Origin: an uncultured Lachnospiraceae bacterium
GTDB lineage: Bacteria > Bacillota > Clostridia > Lachnospirales > Lachnospiraceae
Assembly (NCBI GenBank): GCA_905234245.1
Contig: CAJOGN010000029.1
Coordinates: forward strand, 1 to 64,000
Reading direction: 5' to 3'
Length of the DNA stretch: 64,000 nt
Below are positions 34,477 to 43,226 of this stretch, piece by piece; positions within the stretch are counted from its first letter, which is position 1; the number at the start of each line of letters is the position of its first letter. Under the pieces are notes generated by a model, which was given only the letters and a program-made list of their open reading frames with translations, was not told the origin of the DNA and did not search any database. The translations under genes were made by a program, and so were the position numbers.

Positions 34477-37400
34477 ATGAATAAAAAAGAAAAAACTATG
34501 AATAATAATTCTAAGCTATTTGTAGGAATTGATGTTGGTTCTACAACTACTAAGATTGTATTTCTAGAAGATGATAATATTGTTTTTTACAAGTATATTC
34601 GTCACTTTGCGAGACAAAAGGACAGCATTCTTAAGCTTTTAGAAGAAATCAAATCTTTAGTTGGTAATAAGAAGCTTAGAATATGTATGACTGGAAGTGG
34701 CGCCAGAGAACTGGCAAAGTCTGTTGATATTCCATTTACACAGGAAGTTGTTGCTAATTCTTTGGCACTTAAGAAGGAATATGACAGCATTGGTACAGCA
34801 ATTGAATTAGGCGGTCAGGATGCTAAGATTATTTTCTTTAAAGAGGATGAAGAAGGTGAGAATGATGTCTATGATATGCGAATGAATGGAAGCTGTGCTG
34901 GTGGTACAGGTGCATTTATTGATGAGGTGGCATCAGTTCTTGGAATTGAGCCTGCCAATATGAATGCATTAGCAAAGCAGGGCAGAAGTGTATATGACAT
35001 TTCTGGTCGTTGTGGCGTATTTGCCAAGACTGACATTCAGGCACTTCTTAATCAGGGCGTTAGCAAGGCAGATATTGCACTTTCCAGCTATCACGCAATT
35101 GCTAAGCAGACAATAGGTGGATTGTCTCAAGGCTTGGATATTACTGCGCCTGTAGCATTTGAAGGTGGTCCTTTAACATTTCATCCTATGCTAGGAAGTG
35201 TATTTGCACAGAGGCTTGATCTTAAGAAGGATGAGATTCTCGTGCCTGATCATCCTGAAATGATGGTTGCATTGGGTGCTGCCTTAAGTATTAATCAGAT
35301 TCATTTCGAGGCAAAATATTTAACATACAACGAAGTCCTTAAGAAAATTCAGTCTTACTCTGTAAATGATTCAGATAATGGTAATGGTATGCTGTATTTT
35401 GAATCTGATGAAGAAAGAGAAGCTTTCTATAAGCGCCATCCTAAGAAGGAATTGCCTGATTATCAGCCAAAGATTGGCGAAACCGTTGAGGTATTTCTTG
35501 GCATGGATGCTGGTAGTACCACAACTAAGCTTGTTCTAATGGATGCTAATGATGATAGTATAATTGACTGTTATTATGCGTCTAATGAAGGAAGCCCGCT
35601 AGATGTAGCAAGGCAGGCCCTTCTTAATATTTACGACAAATACGATAAAGCAGGGGCTAATCTTATTATAAAGGGTGCTGCATCTACTGGTTATGGGGAG
35701 TTTTTGTTCTCTAAAGCATTTCGAACAGAATCTCATATTGTAGAGACAGTTGCTCATAGCTTAGCATCTTCAAAATATGTTGATAATCCTTCATTTATTC
35801 TTGATATTGGTGGTCAGGACATGAAGGCTATATGGCTTGAGAATGGCATAATTACTAATATTGTGGTTAATGAAGCATGTTCATCTGGATGTGGTTCATT
35901 CCTTGAGAATTTTGCCAAGACACTTAATATTGAGACTAAGGACATTGGAGAAAGTGCTTTTTCTTCTAAGACTCCTGCAAGCTTAGGCAGTCGTTGTACT
36001 GTTTTTATGAATAGTAGCATTATTACAGAGCAACGCAATGGCAAGAAGCCTAATGATATTATGGCAGGGCTTTGCAGGTCTATTATTGAAAATGTGTTTA
36101 CTAAGGTAATTCGCGTTCCTAATATAGATTCACTAGGAGAGAAAATAGTAGTTCAAGGCGGTACTTTCCAAAATGATGCCGTCCTTCGCGCAATGGAGCA
36201 GTTTGTAGGTAGAGAAGTTATTCGCGCTCCATACGCAGGTCTTATGGGAGCCATTGGTTCTGCTATGAAGGCTAAGGAAGAAGCCGCTAAAGAGGGTTAT
36301 AAGAGAACATTTCTATCTAAGGAAGAGCTTAAGGAATTTACATATAAACAGGTTAATAACGATCCTTGCCCTTATTGTACCAATCATTGTAAGAGAGCTA
36401 TTCTTACTTTCTCTACAGGTGGTAGCTTCGTAACCAATAATCGTTGTGAGAAGGGTGAGGTTATTGGTAATCCTAAGGATGAAGATACAAGAAATAAGAT
36501 TAAGGAGATTAATAATCTTAAGGGTAAGACACCTAATCTGTTTGACATTAGATACGAATTGCAAAATAAAGATTATCCTTATGAACAATTACAGGATAAG
36601 CAAAAGGAAGTAATAGGTATTCCAAGAGTATTAGCCTTTTGGGAGGGTATGCCATTTTTTAGAACATTCTTTGCTTCCCTAGGATATGAGATTAAGATAT
36701 CTCCTCTTAGTACAAGAAATATATATGAAGACGGCATTCACGCTGTAGCATCTGATACAGAATGCTTCCCGGCCAAACTGGTACATGGTCATATTAGAGA
36801 GTTAATTAAGATGGGAGTGGACCATGTCTTTATGCCATCTATTGTTGTTATGCCTTCAGAGAATACAGAGAAGACAAGTTTTTCGAGATGTGCACTTGTT
36901 AAAGGATATCCTATTGTTATTCACAATTCAGATAATCCAGAGTATTATGCATCTGTTCACTTTGATACACCTTATTTCTATTGGTATTCTACGGAAGATA
37001 TAGTAAAGCAGCTATGCGACTTTATGCATGAAACCTTTGGAACTGATACTAATGTATGTAAGAAGGCTGTTGGATTTGCCTTAGATGCACAATCACAATA
37101 TGACAAGGAGTTAAAAGAAGCAGGTAGCAAGGTTATAAAGCAGGTTGAAAAAGATAATACATTTGCAGTAGTTATGGCAGGTAGACCGTATCAAAATGAC
37201 CCATTAGTTAATCATGAGCTTCCTAAAATGTTATCAGATATGGGTGTTGCAGTGCTGACAGCTGACTCCCTTCCTGATCTTCCGAAGGTTGAGCTTCGTA
37301 AATCACGAGTTGATATTGTTAATAATTTCCATGCAAGAGTATTAGGAAGTAGTATTTTGGCTTCCCAAAGTCCTAATCTTGAATATATTCAGATTGTAAG

Positions 37401-38895
37401 CTTTGGTTGTGGTCATGACGCTGTTCTTTCTGATGAAGTTGTTCGTCTTATGAAGGAGACAAGCAATAAGGCGCCACTTATTCTTAAGGTTGATGAGAGT
37501 GACGCTCAAGGTCCTCTTAGAATTAGAGTTCGTTCCTTTATTGAAACTATTCTAAGAAAGCGTGCCCTTAATAAGACACTAGAAGTCAAGGAATTACCTG
37601 ATCCTTATGAAGTAAAATTTACGAAGAAGGAGCGTAAGGAGAAGATTGTTCTAATTCCTAACAGTTCGCATGCTTTTTGTATGATTATGTCTGCTGCGTT
37701 TAGGGCCCAGGGCATTAAGGCCGTGCCACTAGATGTGGGCCGTAATGAAGCAATACGTTTAGGTAAGAAGTATACACATAATGATATATGTTTCCCTGCT
37801 CAGATTGTAATAGGTGAGATTCTTGGAGAACTTACCAGTGGCAAATACGATAAGAGCGAAGTGGCAGTCGGAATGGCGAAGTATTTAGGCTGTTGTAGAT
37901 TACCGCATTATGCCACAATTCTTAGGAAAGCTCTTGATGATGCAGGTTTTGAAAATGTTGCTATTATGACTAATGATGATGTTGATTATCATGAATTGCA
38001 TCCCGGATTTAAGATTAGTGCCACAACTATGCTTCGCGTATCAATCTCTCTTCCTATGATTGATACATTAGAAGAGATATTACGAAAGAAGCGTCCTTAT
38101 GAGAAGGTAAAGGGGGCAAGTGATAAAGCATTTGAAGAAGCAATTACTGTCTTAAGCGATTCTATTGGCGCTTCTGGTACATTTGGGGCAATATCTGGCT
38201 TTAAAAAGGCCCTTAAGATTATGGACGCTGTTGAATATGATGACAGTATTAAGAAGCCGCAGGTCCTTATAGTAGGAGAGTATTTGCTTAACTTCCATCC
38301 AGGTGCAAATAATGACATAGAGCGTTACTTAGAAAGTAACAATTTCGAGATAATTGAAGCTAAGATGACTGATGTTATTCAAAAATCATATTTCTGTCAG
38401 GGTAAGCAGATAGAAGAATTCAAGGTTAAGCGTGACAGCGCAACTAAGTTTTGGTCATTTATTGCTAATCATTTCTTTGATTTTGCCCATAAGCTTACGG
38501 ACAGACTTGCTAAGGATGAACCACTTCATGATAAGTCAGTTCTACTTAATGATTTGTCGAAGGAAAGTGATGATGTGATTCATCATACATTTGATACAGG
38601 AGAAGGAATACTTATTCCAGCGGAAATAATTCATTATGCTTCTAAAGGATGTAAGAATTTCGTTATATTACAGCCATTTGGATGCCTTCCTAATCATGTT
38701 ATTGGTAGAGGAATATGTAAAAAGCTCAAGGAAATGTTCCCGGATATCGAGCTTCTTCCGTTAGACTATGACCCTGATGTTAGCTTTGCTAATATTGAGA
38801 ATCGTCTTCAGATGCTAATTATGAACCAGAAAACTTCAGCTCCTCGTAGCGAAATCAAAGAAGTTATTGATAATAGGGAGGTAAGAAGTGCATAG
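34477..38895 (+). CDS. 2-hydroxyacyl-CoA dehydratase activase family protein (two activase domains plus dehydratase-like region)
   Basis: A 1472-residue protein. Two ASKHA ATPase domains start at about residues 15 and 340 (FVGIDVGSTTTKIVF and FLGMDAGSTTTKLVL), each with a cluster loop: NGSCAGGTGAFIDEVA and EACSSGCGSFLENFA. The middle (about 640-900) is the DUF2229-like region with CPYCTNHCKRA and PCPY; the C-terminal part resembles HgdB/BcrC-type dehydratase subunits with CFPAQ and GCCRLP motifs. Known activases reduce a dehydratase with one electron at ATP cost. The target of this large form is not known. It lies between the two ABC pairs. Confidence 0.88.
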   Translation: MNKKEKTMNNNSKLFVGIDVGSTTTKIVFLEDDNIVFYKYIRHFARQKDSILKLLEEIKSLVGNKKLRICMTGSGARELAKSVDIPFTQEVVANSLALKKEYDSIGTAIELGGQDAKIIFFKEDEEGENDVYDMRMNGSCAGGTGAFIDEVASVLGIEPANMNALAKQGRSVYDISGRCGVFAKTDIQALLNQGVSKADIALSSYHAIAKQTIGGLSQGLDITAPVAFEGGPLTFHPMLGSVFAQRLDLKKDEILVPDHPEMMVALGAALSINQIHFEAKYLTYNEVLKKIQSYSVNDSDNGNGMLYFESDEEREAFYKRHPKKELPDYQPKIGETVEVFLGMDAGSTTTKLVLMDANDDSIIDCYYASNEGSPLDVARQALLNIYDKYDKAGANLIIKGAASTGYGEFLFSKAFRTESHIVETVAHSLASSKYVDNPSFILDIGGQDMKAIWLENGIITNIVVNEACSSGCGSFLENFAKTLNIETKDIGESAFSSKTPASLGSRCTVFMNSSIITEQRNGKKPNDIMAGLCRSIIENVFTKVIRVPNIDSLGEKIVVQGGTFQNDAVLRAMEQFVGREVIRAPYAGLMGAIGSAMKAKEEAAKEGYKRTFLSKEELKEFTYKQVNNDPCPYCTNHCKRAILTFSTGGSFVTNNRCEKGEVIGNPKDEDTRNKIKEINNLKGKTPNLFDIRYELQNKDYPYEQLQDKQKEVIGIPRVLAFWEGMPFFRTFFASLGYEIKISPLSTRNIYEDGIHAVASDTECFPAKLVHGHIRELIKMGVDHVFMPSIVVMPSENTEKTSFSRCALVKGYPIVIHNSDNPEYYASVHFDTPYFYWYSTEDIVKQLCDFMHETFGTDTNVCKKAVGFALDAQSQYDKELKEAGSKVIKQVEKDNTFAVVMAGRPYQNDPLVNHELPKMLSDMGVAVLTADSLPDLPKVELRKSRVDIVNNFHARVLGSSILASQSPNLEYIQIVSFGCGHDAVLSDEVVRLMKETSNKAPLILKVDESDAQGPLRIRVRSFIETILRKRALNKTLEVKELPDPYEVKFTKKERKEKIVLIPNSSHAFCMIMSAAFRAQGIKAVPLDVGRNEAIRLGKKYTHNDICFPAQIVIGEILGELTSGKYDKSEVAVGMAKYLGCCRLPHYATILRKALDDAGFENVAIMTNDDVDYHELHPGFKISATTMLRVSISLPMIDTLEEILRKKRPYEKVKGASDKAFEEAITVLSDSIGASGTFGAISGFKKALKIMDAVEYDDSIKKPQVLIVGEYLLNFHPGANNDIERYLESNNFEIIEAKMTDVIQKSYFCQGKQIEEFKVKRDSATKFWSFIANHFFDFAHKLTDRLAKDEPLHDKSVLLNDLSKESDDVIHHTFDTGEGILIPAEIIHYASKGCKNFVILQPFGCLPNHVIGRGICKKLKEMFPDIELLPLDYDPDVSFANIENRLQMLIMNQKTSAPRSEIKEVIDNREVRSA

Positions 38896-38965
38896 ATAGT
38901 ATCTATTATAGATTATGCACTATATAAAAAGGTTTTTATAAAAAGTAGAATTTGCATTATTTCTA

Positions 38966-38974
38966 TGTTATACT
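38966..38974 (+). promoter_or_regulatory. Extended -10 promoter before gerW
   Basis: TGTTATACT fits TGn-TATAAT with one change. It lies 65 bases before the gerW-like start in the 143-base gap after the activase gene. Confidence 0.4.
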
Positions 38975-39038
38975 TTATTTTAGTGAATTCTTGAACGTAA
39001 TTAATTAAGTAAAATATATTTTTGGGAGGAGATATATT

Positions 39039-39497
39039 ATGGAAAAGAATAACGAAGTATTTAAGACAACAATGGGTTCTATGTTCGATGGTATGGACGG
39101 ATTCTTATCTACTAAAACTGTAGTAGGTGAACCTATTAGAATCGATGATACCATTATTTTGCCACTTGTAGATGTGTCTTTCGGTATGGCTGCAGGAGCT
39201 CTTACTGATGATAAGAAAAATGATGGTGCTGGTGGTATTGGTGGTAAGCTAACACCTTCTGCTGTTATTGTTATTCATAATGGCACTACAAGACTTATGA
39301 ATATATCTACTCATTCAGGAATTGATAAGATTCTTGATATGGTTCCTGATTTTGTTGATAGATTTGCTAATAAGATAGCAGATAAGAAAGAAGCTAAGGC
39401 TAATGGTGATAAGGGTAAAGACCCTGAAGCAAGAGAGGCTGCTGCTGAAGAGATTAGAGATATGGTTAGTGATTCTGTTGCTGAAGGAGTCAAATAA
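39039..39497 (+). CDS. GerW/YtfJ family sporulation protein
   Basis: A 152-residue protein. GEPIRIDDTIILPLVDVSFGMAAG and the Gly-rich GAGGIGGKLTPSAVIVIHNG are the YtfJ family core, and an acidic/Lys tail follows. GerW in Bacillus is a spore protein needed for germinability. The gene shares its stop codon base with the start of the downstream ABC ATPase, so translation is coupled. It is preceded by GGGAGGAG. Non-sporulating relatives can keep this gene, so sporulation ability is not proved. Confidence 0.8.
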   Translation: MEKNNEVFKTTMGSMFDGMDGFLSTKTVVGEPIRIDDTIILPLVDVSFGMAAGALTDDKKNDGAGGIGGKLTPSAVIVIHNGTTRLMNISTHSGIDKILDMVPDFVDRFANKIADKKEAKANGDKGKDPEAREAAAEEIRDMVSDSVAEGVK

Positions 39498-40864
39498 TGG
39501 AACTTGCTATTAAAATTATTTTAGGAATTTATTTTAATTCTTCTAATGTTATATCAATTATTATATGTATTTTGTTTATTATTGCGTCAGCGCTTATGTT
39601 TAAGAAATCCGGTTCAAAATGGTGGATTGCCCTTATTCCTTGGTATAGAGAATATGAGCTAGCTCGTTGTGCTAACCGTGAGTCTGATGGTAGAGTGTAT
39701 GCAGTTTTGATGTTTGCAGATGCTATATGTAGAACATTAGGAGAAGTTCTTGTATATCTTGTTCCTGAAGAGGATTATAATGCGGTATTTCCTATCTTCC
39801 TTGTATTGAATTTTGCTGTTATATTACCTTTCTTTATATACAATTGGCGTATATTTGAAGGCTTTCGCGAATTATATGGCTCAAGTAAATGGTGGCGTAT
39901 AGTTTATATGTTTATTACTCCACGTTTTATTGTTATGTACTATTGGGCACTTAACAAGAAATGTCAGCCAAAATACAAGGTTGATGAACTTGAGAAGGAA
40001 ATGGAAAAGCTTACAAAGCTCGGTTCCGTTGCTGTAATGGAACAAGGACTTACTGTTAACCTTAATGAACGTGTTGCTAAAGGCTTTCTTAAGTCTAAGA
40101 AATACCTTCTTAAGGATATCCACTTAGCAATTCCTGCAGGCCACATGGTTCTTCTCCTTGGTGGTTCAGGTGCAGGTAAGACAACATTTCTTAATGCCGT
40201 TAATGGATATGAGAAGGCTGATGCTGAAGTTATTCTAGAAGGCAAAAATATGTATTCTGAATATAAGAATATGATATACAATATAGGATTTGTTCCGCAG
40301 CAACAGATGATGAGGAACAAAGACACTGTTATTAAGACAGTTAGAGACTATGCTGAGCTTCGACTTCCTAAGAACTTTAGTAAAGAAGAACGTAACAAAC
40401 GTGCCGATGAAGTAATGGATATATTCGGTCTTACACCTGTTAAGGACAATATGGTTGGTACCCTTTCAGGTGGACAGATTAAGAGACTGTCTATTGCTAT
40501 TGAATACTTGTCTAATCCATCTTTGTTTATCTTAGATGAGCCTGATTCAGGATTAGATGGTGTAATGGCTAGAGACTTATTCGAGAGATTAAGGAAAGTC
40601 GCTGATTCTGGAAGAATTGTTATTGTAATTACACATAGTCCTGATAGAGTAGTTGATTTGTTCGATGATGTAATTGTACTTGCTAAGGATAGTACCAGAA
40701 CAGGTAGACTTGCTTATTATGGTAGCGTTGAAGATGCAAGGAAGTTCTTCGAAAGAGACCGTATGGAAGATATAGTCAAGCGAATCAATCAGGTTGAAGA
40801 AGGCGGAGACGGCTTAGCCGATGATTATATATTAAAATATGCAGAGGTAGCACAGAATGGATAG
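39497..40864 (+). CDS. ABCG-like ATPase with N-terminal membrane domain, copy 2
   Basis: A 455-residue paralogue of the 31438 protein with the same plan. The N-terminal membrane domain has FKKSGSKWWIALIPWYREYE and ARCANRESDGRVYAV. The ATPase has GGSGAGKTTFLNAVNGYEKA, LSGGQIKRLSIAIE, LFILDEPDSGLDGVMARDL and VITHSPDRVV. The C-terminal RINQVEEGGDGLADDY is close to copy 1. It follows gerW with a one-base overlap and precedes its permease with an 8-base overlap. Identical length and matched overlaps point to duplication of an ATPase-permease cassette. Confidence 0.85.
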   Translation: MELAIKIILGIYFNSSNVISIIICILFIIASALMFKKSGSKWWIALIPWYREYELARCANRESDGRVYAVLMFADAICRTLGEVLVYLVPEEDYNAVFPIFLVLNFAVILPFFIYNWRIFEGFRELYGSSKWWRIVYMFITPRFIVMYYWALNKKCQPKYKVDELEKEMEKLTKLGSVAVMEQGLTVNLNERVAKGFLKSKKYLLKDIHLAIPAGHMVLLLGGSGAGKTTFLNAVNGYEKADAEVILEGKNMYSEYKNMIYNIGFVPQQQMMRNKDTVIKTVRDYAELRLPKNFSKEERNKRADEVMDIFGLTPVKDNMVGTLSGGQIKRLSIAIEYLSNPSLFILDEPDSGLDGVMARDLFERLRKVADSGRIVIVITHSPDRVVDLFDDVIVLAKDSTRTGRLAYYGSVEDARKFFERDRMEDIVKRINQVEEGGDGLADDYILKYAEVAQNG

Positions 40865-42266
40865 TAAAACCGATATTAATGAAAGCGTAGAAGTAAGAAT
40901 TGGTCACGCAGGTGGTTTTGAACAAATTAAGATATATTTAGGCAAATTCTTTAGAATGTACAAATTCCAGAATGACTGGGTTATGGTCATGATGGCTATT
41001 CTAGTTGCTATTTTAGTCGGATTTGCGTTAGGTGGAGATTTTCGTGTTACCAGAGAAGGAACATTAACGGGTGGATTTGCACTTGTATGTGTATGTCTAT
41101 GGAATGGTTCATTTAATTCAATTCAGGTAATATGTCGTGAGAGGGATGTTGTTAAGAGAGAACATCGTTCTGGAATGAAGATTCCTTCATATATCGTGGC
41201 GCATATGATTTATCAGCTATTCCTATGCTTTTTACAGTCACTTGTGTCTGTAATCACATTCGATCTTGTAGGCTTTAATTTTGAAGGCCCTGGTATTATT
41301 ACACCTTGGTTAATTGTAGATATAGGCATTACATTTTTACTAATCACATATGCTTCTGATATGTTGTCTCTTTTCATTTCGTCTTTTGTAAAGAATACAA
41401 CGGCGGCTATGACAATAATGCCATTTATATTGATATTCCAATTGATATTCTCAGGTGGTTTGTTCCCACTTCCTAATATTGTGAAGCCACTTACATACCT
41501 TACAATATCAAGTCCGGGATTCAAGGTAGTATCATCTGAAACTAATGTTAATGATATGCCATACAAAGCAATTACTGATATGCTTGATATGGTTGATGAT
41601 GTTGAATTCGATGTCGAACTTACTGGTGCAGAAATAATAGATATGCTTTCTGATGAAAGCAATGAAAGCGTGAAGGAGCTTAGAGAAACTAAGGTTGGCA
41701 AGACAATGACTGTTCGTGAGATAACAGATATTGTTCAAAGTGATGATGAATTTGCTGATCTTAGAGGCGAGACTATAATTGACAGAATAACACTTGGCAA
41801 AGCCTTAAATGAAGCATCTAAGAGCTCTACAGCAAAAGAATACAATACAGCAGCAATTCCTAATACACCAATTACTGTTGGCGATGTATTTAACTTCATT
41901 CAAAATGATGAAAGTCTTAGTGATGTAAGGAATACTACTTTAATTGAGCCTGTTACAATAGGCGCGGCGCTTAAGATGTTGAAGGATTCTAATAGTAACG
42001 TCTTGAATAAAGAGGTTAAATACTATACTACTATTGGTGAAGTGCTTGATTCTCTTAAGGAAAGTGGCGATTTAGAGAATTATAAGGGTAAGACTATCGT
42101 ATATCATACTAATCTAGGTAAAGTCTTAGACAAGGTTGGTAGAGATGAGACTCAGATTCGAGTTGAGAGAGAAGCTACCAAGTCAATGTATAACGCAGAT
42201 TATGACCCTACTGTTCGTGGATTCATCTTGGAATATTCATATTACTATTTAGTATTGCATCTATGA
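40857..42266 (+). CDS. ABC-2 (ABCG-like) permease copy 2, C-terminus truncated by a frameshift
   Basis: A 469-residue paralogue of copy 1 in the open frame: five N-terminal helices, ICRERDVVKREHRSGMKIPSY and a shorter outer domain (about 70 residues less, fewer repeat units). The last residues, GFILEYSYYYLVLHL, are out of phase. Reading from TGG at 42218 in the -1 frame gives WIHLGIFILLFSIASMI and ends VDKDKR at a TAG at 42299-42301, matching the end of copy 1. A single base is therefore missing near 42211-42217. As written, the protein loses its sixth helix and may be non-functional. Confidence 0.75.
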   Translation: MDSKTDINESVEVRIGHAGGFEQIKIYLGKFFRMYKFQNDWVMVMMAILVAILVGFALGGDFRVTREGTLTGGFALVCVCLWNGSFNSIQVICRERDVVKREHRSGMKIPSYIVAHMIYQLFLCFLQSLVSVITFDLVGFNFEGPGIITPWLIVDIGITFLLITYASDMLSLFISSFVKNTTAAMTIMPFILIFQLIFSGGLFPLPNIVKPLTYLTISSPGFKVVSSETNVNDMPYKAITDMLDMVDDVEFDVELTGAEIIDMLSDESNESVKELRETKVGKTMTVREITDIVQSDDEFADLRGETIIDRITLGKALNEASKSSTAKEYNTAAIPNTPITVGDVFNFIQNDESLSDVRNTTLIEPVTIGAALKMLKDSNSNVLNKEVKYYTTIGEVLDSLKESGDLENYKGKTIVYHTNLGKVLDKVGRDETQIRVEREATKSMYNADYDPTVRGFILEYSYYYLVLHL

Positions 42267-42301
42267 TTTCGTTATTATTTGTAGATAAGGATAAGAGATA
42301 G
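42218..42301 (+). pseudogene. Out-of-frame tail of ABC permease copy 2
   Basis: The -1 frame encodes the expected final membrane helix and the conserved VDKDKR end, which the open frame misses. No slippery heptamer is visible, so a deletion or sequencing error is more likely than programmed frameshifting. Confidence 0.7.
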
Positions 42302-42325
42302 GTTATTTGAGAATTATAAGTAACA

Positions 42326-42386
42326 AAAAAACTTCGAACAATTCTTCAAAGACATTTAGTCGAGAAGAATTAGTTCGAAGTTTTTT
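42326..42386. terminator. Bidirectional terminator between permease 2 and rpmB
   Basis: AAAAAACTTCGAAC (42326-42339) pairs with GTTCGAAGTTTTTT (42373-42386), and AATTCTTC/GAAGAATT pair inside. It suits both converging transcripts. Confidence 0.9.
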
Positions 42387-42414
42387 GATTTCTTAAATTA
42401 AACTATGTAAGTAA

Positions 42415-42600
42415 TTAAGCTCTCTCAACTGCACCAGAACGTAAGCACTTAGCGCAAACATACTGTCTCTTAGGTGTTCCGTTAACAACACACTTTACAG
42501 ACTTGATGTTAGATTTCCACATTCTATTTGTCTTTCTATGTGAATGACTTACGTTATTTCCGAAATGAGCTCCCTTACCACATACTGCACATTTAGCCAT
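42415..42600 (-). CDS. rpmB: Ribosomal protein L28
   Basis: A 61-residue 50S protein, normal length. [26 protein letters not shown] is the family start and [12 protein letters not shown] the end; the two CxxC pairs (CAVC, CAKC) make the zinc-binding C+ form. AGGAGG is present on the minus strand at 42609-42614. The gene is divergent from the Asp23 gene, as in many Firmicutes. Confidence 0.97.
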   Translation of the reverse strand: MAKCAVCGKGAHFGNNVSHSHRKTNRMWKSNIKSVKCVVNGTPKRQYVCAKCLRSGAVERA

Positions 42601-42779
42601 TGTTATATCCTCCTAATTCTATATTCGATTTCCACTTTTAGTAAATCGCAACACGAATATATTATCACAGGAAGTACGTTTTTACAAGAAAAAATATATT
42701 TTTTTCAATATAAAAGTTCACAATTTAATACTAAAAATAGCATTTTACTTGTTACTTTTTCTAAAAATATTAAAGTTTG

Positions 42780-42807
42780 TTGTTTTTTCATATAAAAAGT
42801 TTATAAT
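42780..42807 (+). promoter_or_regulatory. Promoter of the Asp23-DAK genes
   Basis: TTGTTT (42780-42785), a 16-base spacer and TATAAT (42802-42807) lie about 47 bases before ATG 42854. The 254-base divergent region also has a small hairpin in the rpmB leader (ATATTCG at 42621-42627 with CGAATAT at 42654-42660). Confidence 0.6.
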
Positions 42808-42853
42808 AAATAGTGTTGTGTCTTAAAAAATCGAACAAATGTGGAGGTTTCGC

Positions 42854-43213
42854 ATGCAAGGACAAATTGAAACAAAATTAGGTAAGATTGTAATCGATAC
42901 TGATGTTATTGCAACTTATGCTGGTGCAGTAGCTGTTGAGTGCTTCGGTATTGTTGGAATGGCCGCTGTTAATATGAAGGACGGCTTGGTTAAATTATTA
43001 AAAAAGGATTACTTAAATCATGGAATCAATGTTGTTATTAACGGCGACAATGAGATTTCCTTTGATTTTCATGTTATAGTTTCATACGGTGTAAGCATAA
43101 TTACAGTTACTGACAATTTAAGGGAAACCGTTAAATATAGAGTTGAAGAATTCACAGGTATGAAAGTAAAAGATATGAACGTGTTCGTTGAAGGCGTTCG
43201 TGTAATCGACTAA
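42854..43213 (+). CDS. Asp23/Gls24 family protein (YloU)
   Basis: A 119-residue protein starting at ATG 42854; GGAGG at 42842-42846 excludes the in-frame ATG at 42839. GKIVIDTDVIATYAGAVAVECFGIVGMA is the family core and VVSYGVSIITVTDNLRETVKYRVEEFTGMKV closes it. The family is membrane-associated in staphylococci and linked to envelope stress. It is coupled to the DAK-domain gene, the usual yloU-yloV pair. Confidence 0.88.
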   Translation: MQGQIETKLGKIVIDTDVIATYAGAVAVECFGIVGMAAVNMKDGLVKLLKKDYLNHGINVVINGDNEISFDFHVIVSYGVSIITVTDNLRETVKYRVEEFTGMKVKDMNVFVEGVRVID

Positions 43214-43226
43214 GGAGGGTGCAGGA

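Noticed and set aside
42200-42225. Programmed -1 frameshift in permease copy 2
   Set aside because: No X-XXY-YYZ slippery heptamer or following stem-loop is visible near the shift, and copy 1 has no such shift. Deletion or sequencing error is simpler.
42544-42795. Plus-strand frame between rpmB and the Asp23 gene
   Set aside because: It starts antisense to rpmB and runs through the A+T-rich promoter region with no ribosome site.
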